From Christensenella sp. UBA3792 (lineage in GTDB: Bacteria; Bacillota; Clostridia; Christensenellales; CAG-138): a stretch of DNA of 28,801 nt. The DNA is taken from the NCBI GenBank assembly GCA_002369195.1, contig DFEW01000036.1, forward strand, positions 1 to 28,801. The letters run 5' to 3'. The notes below the pieces were generated by a model, which was not told where the DNA came from, ran no database searches, and saw only the letters and a list, made by a program, of their open reading frames with translations. Within the stretch, counting starts at the first letter, position 1; each line of letters begins with the position of its first letter. Position numbers and translations under genes: made by a program. This document shows positions 22,205 to 28,801 of this stretch, piece by piece.

Positions 22205-23311
22205 TCAGTTTCCCATCTTTACGCCGAACTGCGTAACATCCAGATGGTTCGCTGCGACCCACGCGTCGAGTTCGGTGAGGTCGTTGGGCGTGACGAGCTT
22301 GCCGTCCTTGATGGACTGACGGACGGCTTCGAGACAGTCGAGGATCTCCTGCGGGTACTGCAGCGCGATGCCGTCAAGACCGATCTCGCAGTAGCCGCTC
22401 GCAATACCGTTGCGGTGCGTGCCGGCTTCGAACGTGCCTTCCACAACCGCCTGCACGGCGAGACGGACGCCGACGTTCGTCAGCTTCAGAGAGGTGCAGA
22501 GACTGTAGTCATAGTCGGTCGTGCTCGGAGACGTGGAGATGAAGTATGCGCCATTCTCCTTGCAGGCCTCCAGGATGCCCAGAGCGCCCGCGCCGCAGTT
22601 GCCGGTGCAGATGTCCGCGCCGAGCGCGATGTTGTTGGAGGTAACTTCCTTCGCGGTAACGGGATCCGCAAAGCCGCCGATGACGGTGTAGCGGATCTCA
22701 ACGTCCGGATTGACGTACTTGACGCCCGCCATGTAGCCGGAAGCGCCCGCTCTCTGGTCCGGGTTGTCCATACCGATGCAGTAGCTGATCAGCGGCGTGT
22801 CGTTGGTCATCTTGGCAACGTCCGTATAGCCGCCGGCCGTCATGATGCCGGAGAGAACGCCGGAAAGGAACGCCTGTTCTGCGCTGATTGCGCCGATGCA
22901 CATGATGTTCGGAGCGTCGCAATAGCTGTCGATGAGGATGAACTTCTGATCCGGATAGTCCTTTGCAACCGCCAGGGTCGGCGTGTCGATGCCGGTACCG
23001 ACGGAGATGATGGCATCATAAACGCCGTCCTCCGCGTAACCGCGGATCAGAGCTTCCGTCGCAACGGGGTCGGTGTTGTCGACTTCCGCGCTGACGTACT
23101 CAAAGTCGTACAGTTCTTTTGCTTCCAGCAGGCCCTGCCAGGCTTCGTCGTTGTAACCGTTGTCGCCCTTCTTGCCGGACGTATAGGCGATCTTCACGGT
23201 CTTCTTTTCTCCGGCGTTGTCGGTGGACGGGTTGCTGGGCGTTGTCGCGGTGCAGGCAAACACGCCGAACGTCAGCATGAGCGCCAGAACGATCAAAACT
23301 ACCTTTTTCAT
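22205..23311 (-). CDS. BMP family nucleoside-binding lipoprotein
   Basis: 368 aa from ATG 23311, with GGAGG upstream; an in-frame ATG at 23365 would put 18 charged residues before the signal peptide and is unlikely. The lipoprotein signal MKKVVLIVLALMLTFGVFAC has Cys20 as anchor. The mature protein has the Bmp fold: GDNGYNDEAWQGL (49-61), DAIISVGTG, and FILIDSYCDAPNIMCIGAISAEQAFLSG, typical of PnrA/BmpA/NupN purine-nucleoside receptors. It is the substrate receptor of the importer, and its presence is the main reason to propose nucleosides as substrates. It follows the phosphorylase gene by 72 bp. Confidence 0.92.
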   Translation of the reverse strand: MKKVVLIVLALMLTFGVFACTATTPSNPSTDNAGEKKTVKIAYTSGKKGDNGYNDEAWQGLLEAKELYDFEYVSAEVDNTDPVATEALIRGYAEDGVYDAIISVGTGIDTPTLAVAKDYPDQKFILIDSYCDAPNIMCIGAISAEQAFLSGVLSGIMTAGGYTDVAKMTNDTPLISYCIGMDNPDQRAGASGYMAGVKYVNPDVEIRYTVIGGFADPVTAKEVTSNNIALGADICTGNCGAGALGILEACKENGAYFISTSPSTTDYDYSLCTSLKLTNVGVRLAVQAVVEGTFEAGTHRNGIASGYCEIGLDGIALQYPQEILDCLEAVRQSIKDGKLVTPNDLTELDAWVAANHLDVTQFGVKMGN

Positions 23312-23350
23312 TTCTTCTTTCTCCTCCATTGTTTTGTTTTCTATTGCCAA

Positions 23351-23363
23351 GGGCCTACGGCCC
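23351..23363. other. Intergenic hairpin upstream of the binding lipoprotein
   Basis: GGGCC (23351-23355) and GGCCC (23359-23363) around TAC, in the 72-bp gap between the phosphorylase and lipoprotein genes. Such a hairpin may protect the downstream mRNA and raise lipoprotein output; there is no T tract. Confidence 0.4.
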
Positions 23364-23383
23364 AATGGAACCTGTTTTGCGCC

Positions 23384-24220
23384 TCAAAGCGAGGGGTACC
23401 AATATTTCTTGCCGGCCGCTGCGAGCTTCTCGTCCCATCCGGCAATGATCTGCACGGCGCGGTTTGCAATCTGAATGCTCCGTTCGATCCCGCCGTACTG
23501 GAAGACGTCCTTCTTGCGGTTGGCCACGGCGGTGCAGACGCTTCCCGCGCGGAACCGGTACAGACCGGCGATGGTGAACAGCGCGGACGTTTCCATCTCG
23601 AAGTTCTTGACGCCCGCCTTCGACATATCGTCCACGATCGTGTCGATAAAGGACTGGCTGTAGCCGTTGTATCCGGGTCTGCCCTGTCCGCAGTACCAGG
23701 AGCCGGTCGAACAGGAGATGCCTACATGGTAGGGAATCTGAAGCTCCTCGGCCGCCTGCACCAATGCCGCCGTTACCATGTAATCGGCGACCGCGGGATA
23801 CGTCGGATCCACGTACAGATTGCTTGTCCCGTCATGCCGGACGGCGCCGGTGTGGATGATGACGTCGCCGCAGTTGATCTCGTCCTGAATCGCGCCGCAG
23901 GTGCCGACGCGGATCATCGTGTCGCAGCCGAGTCGAACCAGCTCTTCCACGGCGCTGGAAAGGGAACCGCCGCCCGCACCGGTCGAACAGGCGGATATTT
24001 TGACGCCGCCGACGGTGCCGGAATACGTCCTGTGCTCGCGGTAGTTGGCCACAAAGTGACTCTCATCCCAGTCCTCCGCGATCAGCGGGACGCGGTCCGG
24101 GTCTCCGGGAAGCAGACAGTAGCGCTCGATATCGCCCTGCTTGCAGCGGATATGGTACTGTGCGTTCTCTTCCATGACGGGTTCATTCGCTTTTGACTGC
24201 CATCTTTTAATCTCTTTCAT
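23384..24220 (-). CDS. Nucleoside phosphorylase, uridine phosphorylase family
   Basis: 278 aa from ATG 24220, with GGGAG upstream; ATG 24265 would extend 45 bp further into the upstream gene. Motifs: LLPGDPDRVPLIA (37-49, phosphate), MIRVGTCGAI (102-111), NFEMETSALF (206-215, with the paired Glu residues for ribose binding). It differs from the DeoD copies, being longer and nearer to Udp, so the locus covers two phosphorylase families. It likely acts on pyrimidine or modified nucleosides brought in by the adjacent importer. The first 14 bases overlap the end of the amidohydrolase gene. Confidence 0.9.
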   Translation of the reverse strand: MKEIKRWQSKANEPVMEENAQYHIRCKQGDIERYCLLPGDPDRVPLIAEDWDESHFVANYREHRTYSGTVGGVKISACSTGAGGGSLSSAVEELVRLGCDTMIRVGTCGAIQDEINCGDVIIHTGAVRHDGTSNLYVDPTYPAVADYMVTAALVQAAEELQIPYHVGISCSTGSWYCGQGRPGYNGYSQSFIDTIVDDMSKAGVKNFEMETSALFTIAGLYRFRAGSVCTAVANRKKDVFQYGGIERSIQIANRAVQIIAGWDEKLAAAGKKYWYPSL

Positions 24221-25631
24221 GTTCTTCTCCCTTTCCTGCGATTTGCTCATAGTATGCAGTTTCAAACCGTTTTTTCTCCGGCAGAACCGTTTCCTTCGTC
24301 CGTCGGACCGATGCGCGAAGCTCCGGCGTTCTTTTCCGTATCTCCACTTTGAGCGCGTCCTCGTCCATGCACAACAGCTTCCGGTCGCGCATCACGGCCT
24401 TGCCTCCGATCCATACGTCCGTCACGTCGAGCCGGTCCGCAAGGAGGATGCTCTGCAGCAGCGGATCGTAGCAGGGCTGATAGGCGAGTGCGGACAGATC
24501 CGCAAGGACCAGATCGGCGCACATGCCGGGCTTGACCGCCCCGCTGTTGAAACCGGCCGCCCTTGCGCCGTTCACGGTCGCCATGTTCCAGGCGTCCTGC
24601 ACGCGCATCCATTTGCGGGCATCCGGTTCGGTCATTCGCTGCAGAAGAACGGCGGAACGCAGAACGGTCAAAAGGTTCTGTCCGGTCGCGCAATTGGATC
24701 CATCCGATCCGATCGCGGCCGCTATGCCGTGCTCCCGATACGCCGCGATGTCCGCCCGTCCGCTTCCTAAAAAGAGATTGCCGGTCGGAATATGGATCAC
24801 CGTGCTGCCGGCGTCGGCGATGCGGCGAACCTGATCCTCGTTCAGGTACACGCAGTGCGCGAGCCCCGTCCGATCGGTCAGCAGACCGAATGCTTCCAGC
24901 AGCCGTACCGGATCGCGTCCGGCGCACACCGCGCTTGCCGCCTGCCAGCGCGTTTCCAACAGATGCGTATGGACGCCGAGACGGTATTTATCGCGGATGT
25001 CCGCCGCGACCGCAAGCGCCTGTTCGCTCGCCCGCTGCGGCGCGTTGAGCGCGCAGAGCATCTGCAGCGTACCGTCGGGATCGTGCCAGCGGCCGACCCA
25101 GTCGTCGTACCGGTCCGCCATGTTCTGCACGGAAGACGGCGTCCGGTCTGTGGACGGGCGCATTCCGCACAGCGCGCGGTCGTCGCCGATATCCGAGATC
25201 ATGGGCGCGATGGCAGCTCGAAAGCCCGTTTGCCGATAGGCGCCTGAGATCGCGTCAACCCTGTCCGCGTGCGGAATGTGATCGATGCAGGCGGTCACGC
25301 CCGCGTGCAGCATCTCCGCAATCCCCAGATATGCAGAAAGCACCGCTTCCTCGTTGCCCATCAGACCGCCCAAACCGATGGTATCGGACGACCAGACCTC
25401 GAGGGGTTCTCCCCAAGCAGTGCCTTTCCAAAGATTGCTGTATGAATGGTAATGCGCATTCACCATACCGGGCAGCAGAAGCTTTCCGCGCGCGTCGAAC
25501 GTTTCCTCATTCGGGCACGGCGCGAGCAATTCGGCAACCTCAGCAATCTTTCCGTTTTCAACACGCACATCACGCTTGCTGCAGCGATCCGCTTGGGTGT
25601 TGTCGGGCGTCAGACAATGTTGAATCAGCAT
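24207..25631 (-). CDS. Amidohydrolase/deaminase (SsnA/cytosine deaminase/chlorohydrolase branch)
   Basis: 474 aa. A metal-dependent TIM-barrel hydrolase with the full mononuclear metal set: NAHYH (His60, His62), THLLE (His223, catalytic Glu226), LAHCVYL (His259) and GSDGSN (Asp310). HLLE with a single metal is the arrangement of aminohydrolases that deaminate purine or pyrimidine rings and S-adenosylhomocysteine-like nucleosides. N- and C-terminal beta segments form the small sandwich domain (DARGKLLLPGMVNAH; GMCADLVLADL). As first gene of the nucleoside-importer operon it probably deaminates the imported nucleoside or the freed base. AGAGGT lies before ATG 25631. Confidence 0.87.
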   Translation of the reverse strand: MLIQHCLTPDNTQADRCSKRDVRVENGKIAEVAELLAPCPNEETFDARGKLLLPGMVNAHYHSYSNLWKGTAWGEPLEVWSSDTIGLGGLMGNEEAVLSAYLGIAEMLHAGVTACIDHIPHADRVDAISGAYRQTGFRAAIAPMISDIGDDRALCGMRPSTDRTPSSVQNMADRYDDWVGRWHDPDGTLQMLCALNAPQRASEQALAVAADIRDKYRLGVHTHLLETRWQAASAVCAGRDPVRLLEAFGLLTDRTGLAHCVYLNEDQVRRIADAGSTVIHIPTGNLFLGSGRADIAAYREHGIAAAIGSDGSNCATGQNLLTVLRSAVLLQRMTEPDARKWMRVQDAWNMATVNGARAAGFNSGAVKPGMCADLVLADLSALAYQPCYDPLLQSILLADRLDVTDVWIGGKAVMRDRKLLCMDEDALKVEIRKRTPELRASVRRTKETVLPEKKRFETAYYEQIAGKGEEHERD

Positions 25632-25653
25632 AATAACCTCTTATTTCAAATAT

Positions 25654-25659
25654 ATTTTA
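25654..25659 (-). promoter_or_regulatory. -10 box candidate for the importer operon
   Basis: Minus strand TAAAAT (25659-25654), exactly 12 bp downstream of the candidate operator, with GAAAAG just before it, the same arrangement as at 13602-13619. An alternative start, TTGTTC-16 bp-TAATAC, lies further upstream (about 25762-25735). Confidence 0.45.
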
Positions 25660-25671
25660 TCTTTTCCGCGG

Positions 25672-25687
25672 TTGTTCCATGGACCAA
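25672..25687. promoter_or_regulatory. Candidate operator, site 2
   Basis: TTGTTCCATGGACCAA is a near-perfect 16-bp palindrome (two non-pairing positions) in the 202-bp region between the amidohydrolase and its divergent regulator. It matches site 1 (13586-13601) at 13 of 16 bases. Confidence 0.65.
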
Positions 25688-25774
25688 ACATTCTCGAAAA
25701 AACCGGTCCGCATACCATGCCCGATTTCGTATATAGTATTATTGGTGAAAAAAAGGTGAACAAATCGGCGTTAC

Positions 25775-25804
25775 TGCACAAATGTCCCGAAAAAAGGGTA
25801 TGAT
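25775..25804 (+). promoter_or_regulatory. Possible promoter of the CdaR/PucR-type regulator
   Basis: TATGAT (25799-25804) with TGCACA (25775-25780) 18 bp upstream, four of six matches to TTGACA. The rest of 25688-25774 is AT-rich and contains an inverted pair CCGATTT (25721-25727)/AAATCGG (25762-25768) and a GGTGAA direct repeat. Confidence 0.45.
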
Positions 25805-25833
25805 AGGGCAAAGAAGGAATACAATATATAAAA

Positions 25834-27000
25834 ATGAAACATTTTACTTCCAATTCCATAGAAACGATGGTCTCGCTGCTGTCGGAAATCAGCGACCTGC
25901 AGGTCGATATGCTGGACGACAATGCGGTTTATCTGTCGTCGGCCGACGCATCCAAAATCGGACAAACGGATCCGGTTGCAGCGCAGATGCTTTCGGAAAA
26001 CCTGAATGAGCGTTACCACAACCTGCCGGGCGAGCAGGAGCGCGTGGCTTACTATATTGTCATGTGGCACAACAATCAAAAGATCGGCGCGTTCCGCCTG
26101 ACGGGACCGCTGGAAAAGATCGACGCCTGCAAAAAAGTGATTCAAACGGTCTCGTCACTGCTCATCGAGGACCATTTCTATAATGAAAGAGAACGGATGA
26201 AAGCCAGCTCGATCGCGATCATCATCGACGAGTGGTTCCATCTGACGCCGGACTCCGACTGCTCGGAGTTCTATGAACGCGCGAAGATCACCGGCATCGA
26301 CCTGAATCTGCCGCGGGTCGTCGTGCAGATGCACATCCATAATCTGCAGCGCTTGCCCAACGAGCCCGGAAAACCGCAGCACAACACGCTGGGAAGACTG
26401 GCGGACGTGCTGTTCAATCTGATGCTGAACCACATCGACCGGGAACGGAACGATTACTGCGTCAGCGCAGGAAACGACTTCGTCCTGCTGCTCGCCGTTT
26501 CGGACCTCAAGGAGGCGAAGAAGCTGATCGAACAGCTGAAGTATTCCATCGAGCGCCGGTACGCGGTTTCCGTGTTCTCCGGATTCAGCCCCGTGATGAC
26601 GGATTTTCGAACCGTCGGCGCAGGGTACCGGTTTGCGCAGCTCGCGACGCGCGTCGCCCGCAGCCAGAATAAGCCGTTTGCGTTCTACGACGACCTTTCG
26701 ATGGAGTTGCTTCTTTCGAACATCCCTCCGTCGGTCAAGCAGGATTATGTCAGCAAGGTCTATCAGGGCTGCACGCCGGCGGAGATTCGTGAGTGGACGA
26801 ATCTGCTTGCGGTCTACTTCAAGTGCAACGGCTCGCTGAACGAGACGGCCAAGCAGCTGTACCTGCACAAGAACACGCTGCAGTACAAGCTGTCGAAAAT
26901 CTTTGAACGCACCGGCTTTGATCCGCGCAACCGCATCGACTGCGTGACGCTGTATCTGGCGAACTACATCGTTCTGGAATACGATCCGGGCGTCTCGTAA
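25834..27000 (+). CDS. CdaR/PucR-type transcriptional regulator
   Basis: 388 aa. The C-terminus (about 325-382) is the PucR/CdaR helix-turn-helix: NGSLNETAKQLYLHKNTLQYKLSKIFERTGFDPRNRID, with the family hallmark HKNTLxYxLxKI. The middle third resembles the GGDEF-like CdaR segment, and the N-terminal 120 residues form a sensing domain (AYYIVMWHNNQKIGAFRLTG) like sugar-diacid recognition or GAF/PAS-type folds. Family members usually activate catabolic operons on binding a small molecule. It is divergent from the importer operon, so control of that operon and of the linked sugar operons is expected. The ribosome site AAGAAGGA lies 15 bases before the ATG, longer than usual, suggesting weak translation. 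Confidence 0.87.
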   Translation: MKHFTSNSIETMVSLLSEISDLQVDMLDDNAVYLSSADASKIGQTDPVAAQMLSENLNERYHNLPGEQERVAYYIVMWHNNQKIGAFRLTGPLEKIDACKKVIQTVSSLLIEDHFYNERERMKASSIAIIIDEWFHLTPDSDCSEFYERAKITGIDLNLPRVVVQMHIHNLQRLPNEPGKPQHNTLGRLADVLFNLMLNHIDRERNDYCVSAGNDFVLLLAVSDLKEAKKLIEQLKYSIERRYAVSVFSGFSPVMTDFRTVGAGYRFAQLATRVARSQNKPFAFYDDLSMELLLSNIPPSVKQDYVSKVYQGCTPAEIREWTNLLAVYFKCNGSLNETAKQLYLHKNTLQYKLSKIFERTGFDPRNRIDCVTLYLANYIVLEYDPGVS

Positions 27001-27181
27001 GGATGCGCATATAGAATAGGAAAAGCGACCGGTCAAAATCCGCCGCGGAGTAAAGCGGAGCGCAGCGTACCCGGAAGGATACGGCATTTCTTTTATTGGA
27101 AAAACAAGGAAGAAATGCCAGGTAGGCGGCAAAGCCGCCTGTACGAACCTCTGGTTGGTTCGAATCTTCGATCATGTCCGA
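27001..27181. other. Hairpin-rich intergenic region, no protein gene
   Basis: Perfect inverted repeats follow each other: GGCATTTCTT/AAGAAATGCC (27083-27092, 27110-27119), AGGCGGC/GCCGCCT (27124-27130, 27134-27140) and CGAACC/GGTTCG (27144-27149, 27157-27162). No reading frame is convincing. It could be a structured RNA, a decayed repeat element or the edge of an insertion. Confidence 0.45.
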
Positions 27182-27221
27182 ACATAACAAGAGCCACCCG
27201 TGAAGGGTGGCTTTGTTATGT
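27182..27221. terminator. Terminator between the regulator and the serine hydrolase
   Basis: ACATAACAA-G-AGCCACCC (27182-27199) pairs with GGGTGGCT and TTGTTATGT (27205-27221), a stem of about 15 bp with one bulge and a short loop. Its symmetry fits convergent genes; T runs are short. Confidence 0.75.
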
Positions 27222-27299
27222 GGCTAAAGATTGCTATTTCAACAAAATGAGGGTTATCGTTCATTTTCGCAACAGGGATACACTGCTGCTGTTTTGATT

Positions 27300-28801
27300 T
27301 TACAGTTTCTTGCAAGTGATCCCGCCGGTAGTCAGGCAGTTTTCACCAAAGATGATTTTGGCAAAGCCGCCCTTGCGGCCGAAGGTCTTCTTCCCGATGG
27401 GATAGAGTTGACTGGTAAATTCGTCGTCGCCGCCAAGAAACTTTGCGTACAGCTTTCCGTCTTGCATGAAGACCTCGTCTACGCAGATCTCGGCATCATC
27501 GGGATGCTCGTATTTGCCGCACAGGGCTTTTAAGGTCCGTTTGCTCGGTTTCTCTGCCAGGTTTTCCTCCGCAGTTTGAAACAGCTCGATGGCGATATAG
27601 GATTGTTTCCAGTCAAGTTCGTCAGTGGACCGGTTGAACATCACGGCCACGCACAGATCCTCCCGCAGGGAGAATAGCCAGGTCGTCAGGAAGCCCTCGT
27701 TCCATCCGTCATGATAGCCGATATCACCCCGGAAGCTTTGAATGCCCAGGCCGTAGCTATCCATGAACGGCGTCAGCATGCGCCTTGCGGTCTTCTTTTT
27801 GAGGAGGCCTCCTTTCCGATAGCTCTCGGAAAAGGCGCGACCGATCTTGACAAGCTCTGTGGGCGTCGTCCAAAGGCCCGCAGCCGCATGCTCCGGATAG
27901 TAGTGATAACCGTGCGCGGAATCTTCCTTTTCGGCAAGTCTGCCGCCGAACGCTGCGTTTCCGATCAGCTCCTCGTCCAGGGGCTGGAAATAGCCGGTCC
28001 GGGTCAGGCCAAGAGGCTCGGCGACCTCTTTCTGGAATGCCTCCCGCAGCGTCGTTCCGGTGATCCGCGTGAAGGCGAGCTCGGCCAGCGTGTAGCCGCC
28101 GCCGGAGTACATATGCTGTTTGCCGTAAGGACGAATCCTTCTGAGTTTCGGTGTGTTGCCCTTGCCGTTCAGCACGTCTTCAAGTGAAAGCGGCTCGTGC
28201 TTTGCGGGATAGCCGGGGAAGCCGTGGAGGTTGTAGCCCGCCGTGTGGGAAAGCAATGCCGGGAAGGTTACCGGGCCTTTCTTGACAAATTCCGGCACCA
28301 CGCCCGAGATATCTGCGTCAAGATCGATCAGCCCCTTGTCCACGTACCGCAGGAGAGTCAGCGCGAACATGGGTTTCGATACAGAGCCCGCCTGAAACAG
28401 CATATCCGGGTTCACCGGGAAATCCTCGCCGTAGCGTCCGCTGCCGGCGCAGTAGGTCTCGAGCGCATCTCCATTTGCGATCGCAATGCTCACGCCGTAG
28501 CCATTTTTCTCTCTGATCCGCAGACGCTCCTTCACGTTGACGCCGTGCCAAAGAAATCTGTTCTGTTCTTTTTTTGTTTTCTTCTCCAGCCACAGTCTCA
28601 GAACGGCCTCATCGCAGTCGATGCACCCGGTCTCCCGGAAACCGGCCTTATGGTACACGTGCAGTCCGCGCGCATTCTCAGGCGCAGTAGACAGATAGAC
28701 CGTGTCCACGCCGTTCTCTTTGAAATACCGGATGATCTCTTGAAGCGCCGCCTGACCGTAGCCCTTGCCCTGTTCGCTTTTGTCGATCATAAAACGCCAG
28801 A
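27300..28801 (-). CDS. GNAT acetyltransferase/class C beta-lactamase-like fusion, 5' end outside window
   Basis: At least 499 aa; the frame stays open to the edge and the residues before the first ATG (WRF, then MIDKSEQGKGYG) are normal GNAT sequence, so the true start lies beyond 28801. Residues 1-66 (counted from ATG 28790) are the C-terminal part of a GNAT fold: the acetyl-CoA loop QGKGYG and NARGLHVYHKAGF. After a short basic linker comes a serine hydrolase: SVSK (Ser136, Lys139), YSG (Tyr228) and HDG (360-362), the penicillin-binding/class C beta-lactamase triad positions, with SHTAGY and GLWTT typical of esterase/beta-lactamase relatives. No signal peptide could be seen, so a cytoplasmic esterase or peptidase role is as likely as resistance. 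Codon use looks less GC-rich than in its neighbours. Confidence 0.85.
   Translation of the reverse strand, partial: WRFMIDKSEQGKGYGQAALQEIIRYFKENGVDTVYLSTAPENARGLHVYHKAGFRETGCIDCDEAVLRLWLEKKTKKEQNRFLWHGVNVKERLRIREKNGYGVSIAIANGDALETYCAGSGRYGEDFPVNPDMLFQAGSVSKPMFALTLLRYVDKGLIDLDADISGVVPEFVKKGPVTFPALLSHTAGYNLHGFPGYPAKHEPLSLEDVLNGKGNTPKLRRIRPYGKQHMYSGGGYTLAELAFTRITGTTLREAFQKEVAEPLGLTRTGYFQPLDEELIGNAAFGGRLAEKEDSAHGYHYYPEHAAAGLWTTPTELVKIGRAFSESYRKGGLLKKKTARRMLTPFMDSYGLGIQSFRGDIGYHDGWNEGFLTTWLFSLREDLCVAVMFNRSTDELDWKQSYIAIELFQTAEENLAEKPSKRTLKALCGKYEHPDDAEICVDEVFMQDGKLYAKFLGGDDEFTSQLYPIGKKTFGRKGGFAKIIFGENCLTTGGITCKKL

Noticed and set aside
23341..23375. Third copy of the shared operator upstream of the BMP lipoprotein
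   Set aside because: Only GTTCCAT-TGG resembles it, the palindrome is lost and no -10 box lies 12 bp away; the bases are better explained by the GGGCC/GGCCC hairpin.
22172..24196. 674-codon plus-strand open frame
   Set aside because: Antisense to the BMP lipoprotein and phosphorylase genes; no recognisable domain.
25721..25768. CCGATTT/AAATCGG pair and GGTGAA direct repeat as further operators
   Set aside because: Seven-base pair with a 34-bp spacing in an AT-rich promoter region; no second copy elsewhere in the window supports it.
27141..27181. Possible tRNA fragment because of GGTTCGAATC
   Set aside because: The flanking bases do not form the five-pair T stem, and no acceptor or anticodon arm is present; the bases instead pair in CGAACC/GGTTCG.

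Overview
The window looks like a chromosomal piece of a GC-rich anaerobic member of the Bacillota, probably a gut-type Clostridia. Three things point there: consensus sigma-A promoters with strong AGGAGG ribosome sites, an NfnAB-type ferredoxin:NADP oxidoreductase, and BMP-family lipoprotein transport with a CdaR/PucR-type regulator. No rRNA, tRNA, CRISPR, phage or insertion-sequence genes were seen. The lineage call is an inference from style, not from a marker gene.

Left third (1-8.1 kb), housekeeping and envelope genes. A minus-strand operon ridA-nfnA-nfnB runs from a near-consensus promoter to a hairpin terminator. Divergent to it, a plus-strand set encodes a metallophosphatase lipoprotein, a HAD hydrolase that starts at TTG inside the previous stop, and an unknown lipoprotein. 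Two tandem zinc-ribbon paralogues (minus) then face a phosphodiester-glycosidase lipoprotein (plus) across a divergent promoter pair. Both the phosphatase and the glycosidase lipoproteins carry a Thr/Pro/Glu repeat linker behind the lipid anchor.

Centre and right (8.1-27.0 kb), a three-transcript catabolic locus. (a) Minus, 13.5 to 8.1 kb: ComB-like phosphatase, TIM-barrel sugar isomerase, glycerate dehydrogenase/hydroxypyruvate reductase-like enzyme, split transketolase (N and C subunits), second TIM-barrel isomerase. (b) Plus, 13.65 to 17.95 kb: FucI/AraA-like isomerase, BtpA/SgcQ-like protein, DeoC aldolase, and two tandem DeoD-type nucleoside phosphorylases that are mosaic duplicates. (c) Minus, 25.6 to 18.0 kb: amidohydrolase/deaminase, uridine-phosphorylase-family enzyme, a complete BMP-type nucleoside ABC importer (lipoprotein, ATPase, two permeases) and an RpiB-like isomerase. 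A CdaR/PucR-type regulator is divergent from (c). The likely theme is import of a nucleoside or nucleoside-like compound, base removal by phosphorolysis, base deamination, and dismantling of the sugar by isomerases, transketolase and aldolase. No sugar kinase and no phosphopentomutase are present, so the sugar branch is not the textbook one.

The most useful new observation is a near-palindromic 16-bp site present at both the (b) and the (c) promoters, 13 of 16 bases identical, and in both cases exactly 12 bp upstream of the -10 box. This suggests one regulator, most simply the neighbouring CdaR-type protein, controls the whole locus.

Right end (27.0-28.8 kb): a hairpin-rich intergenic stretch, then a minus-strand gene fusing a GNAT acetyltransferase C-terminal half to a class C beta-lactamase-like serine hydrolase. 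It runs off the window edge.
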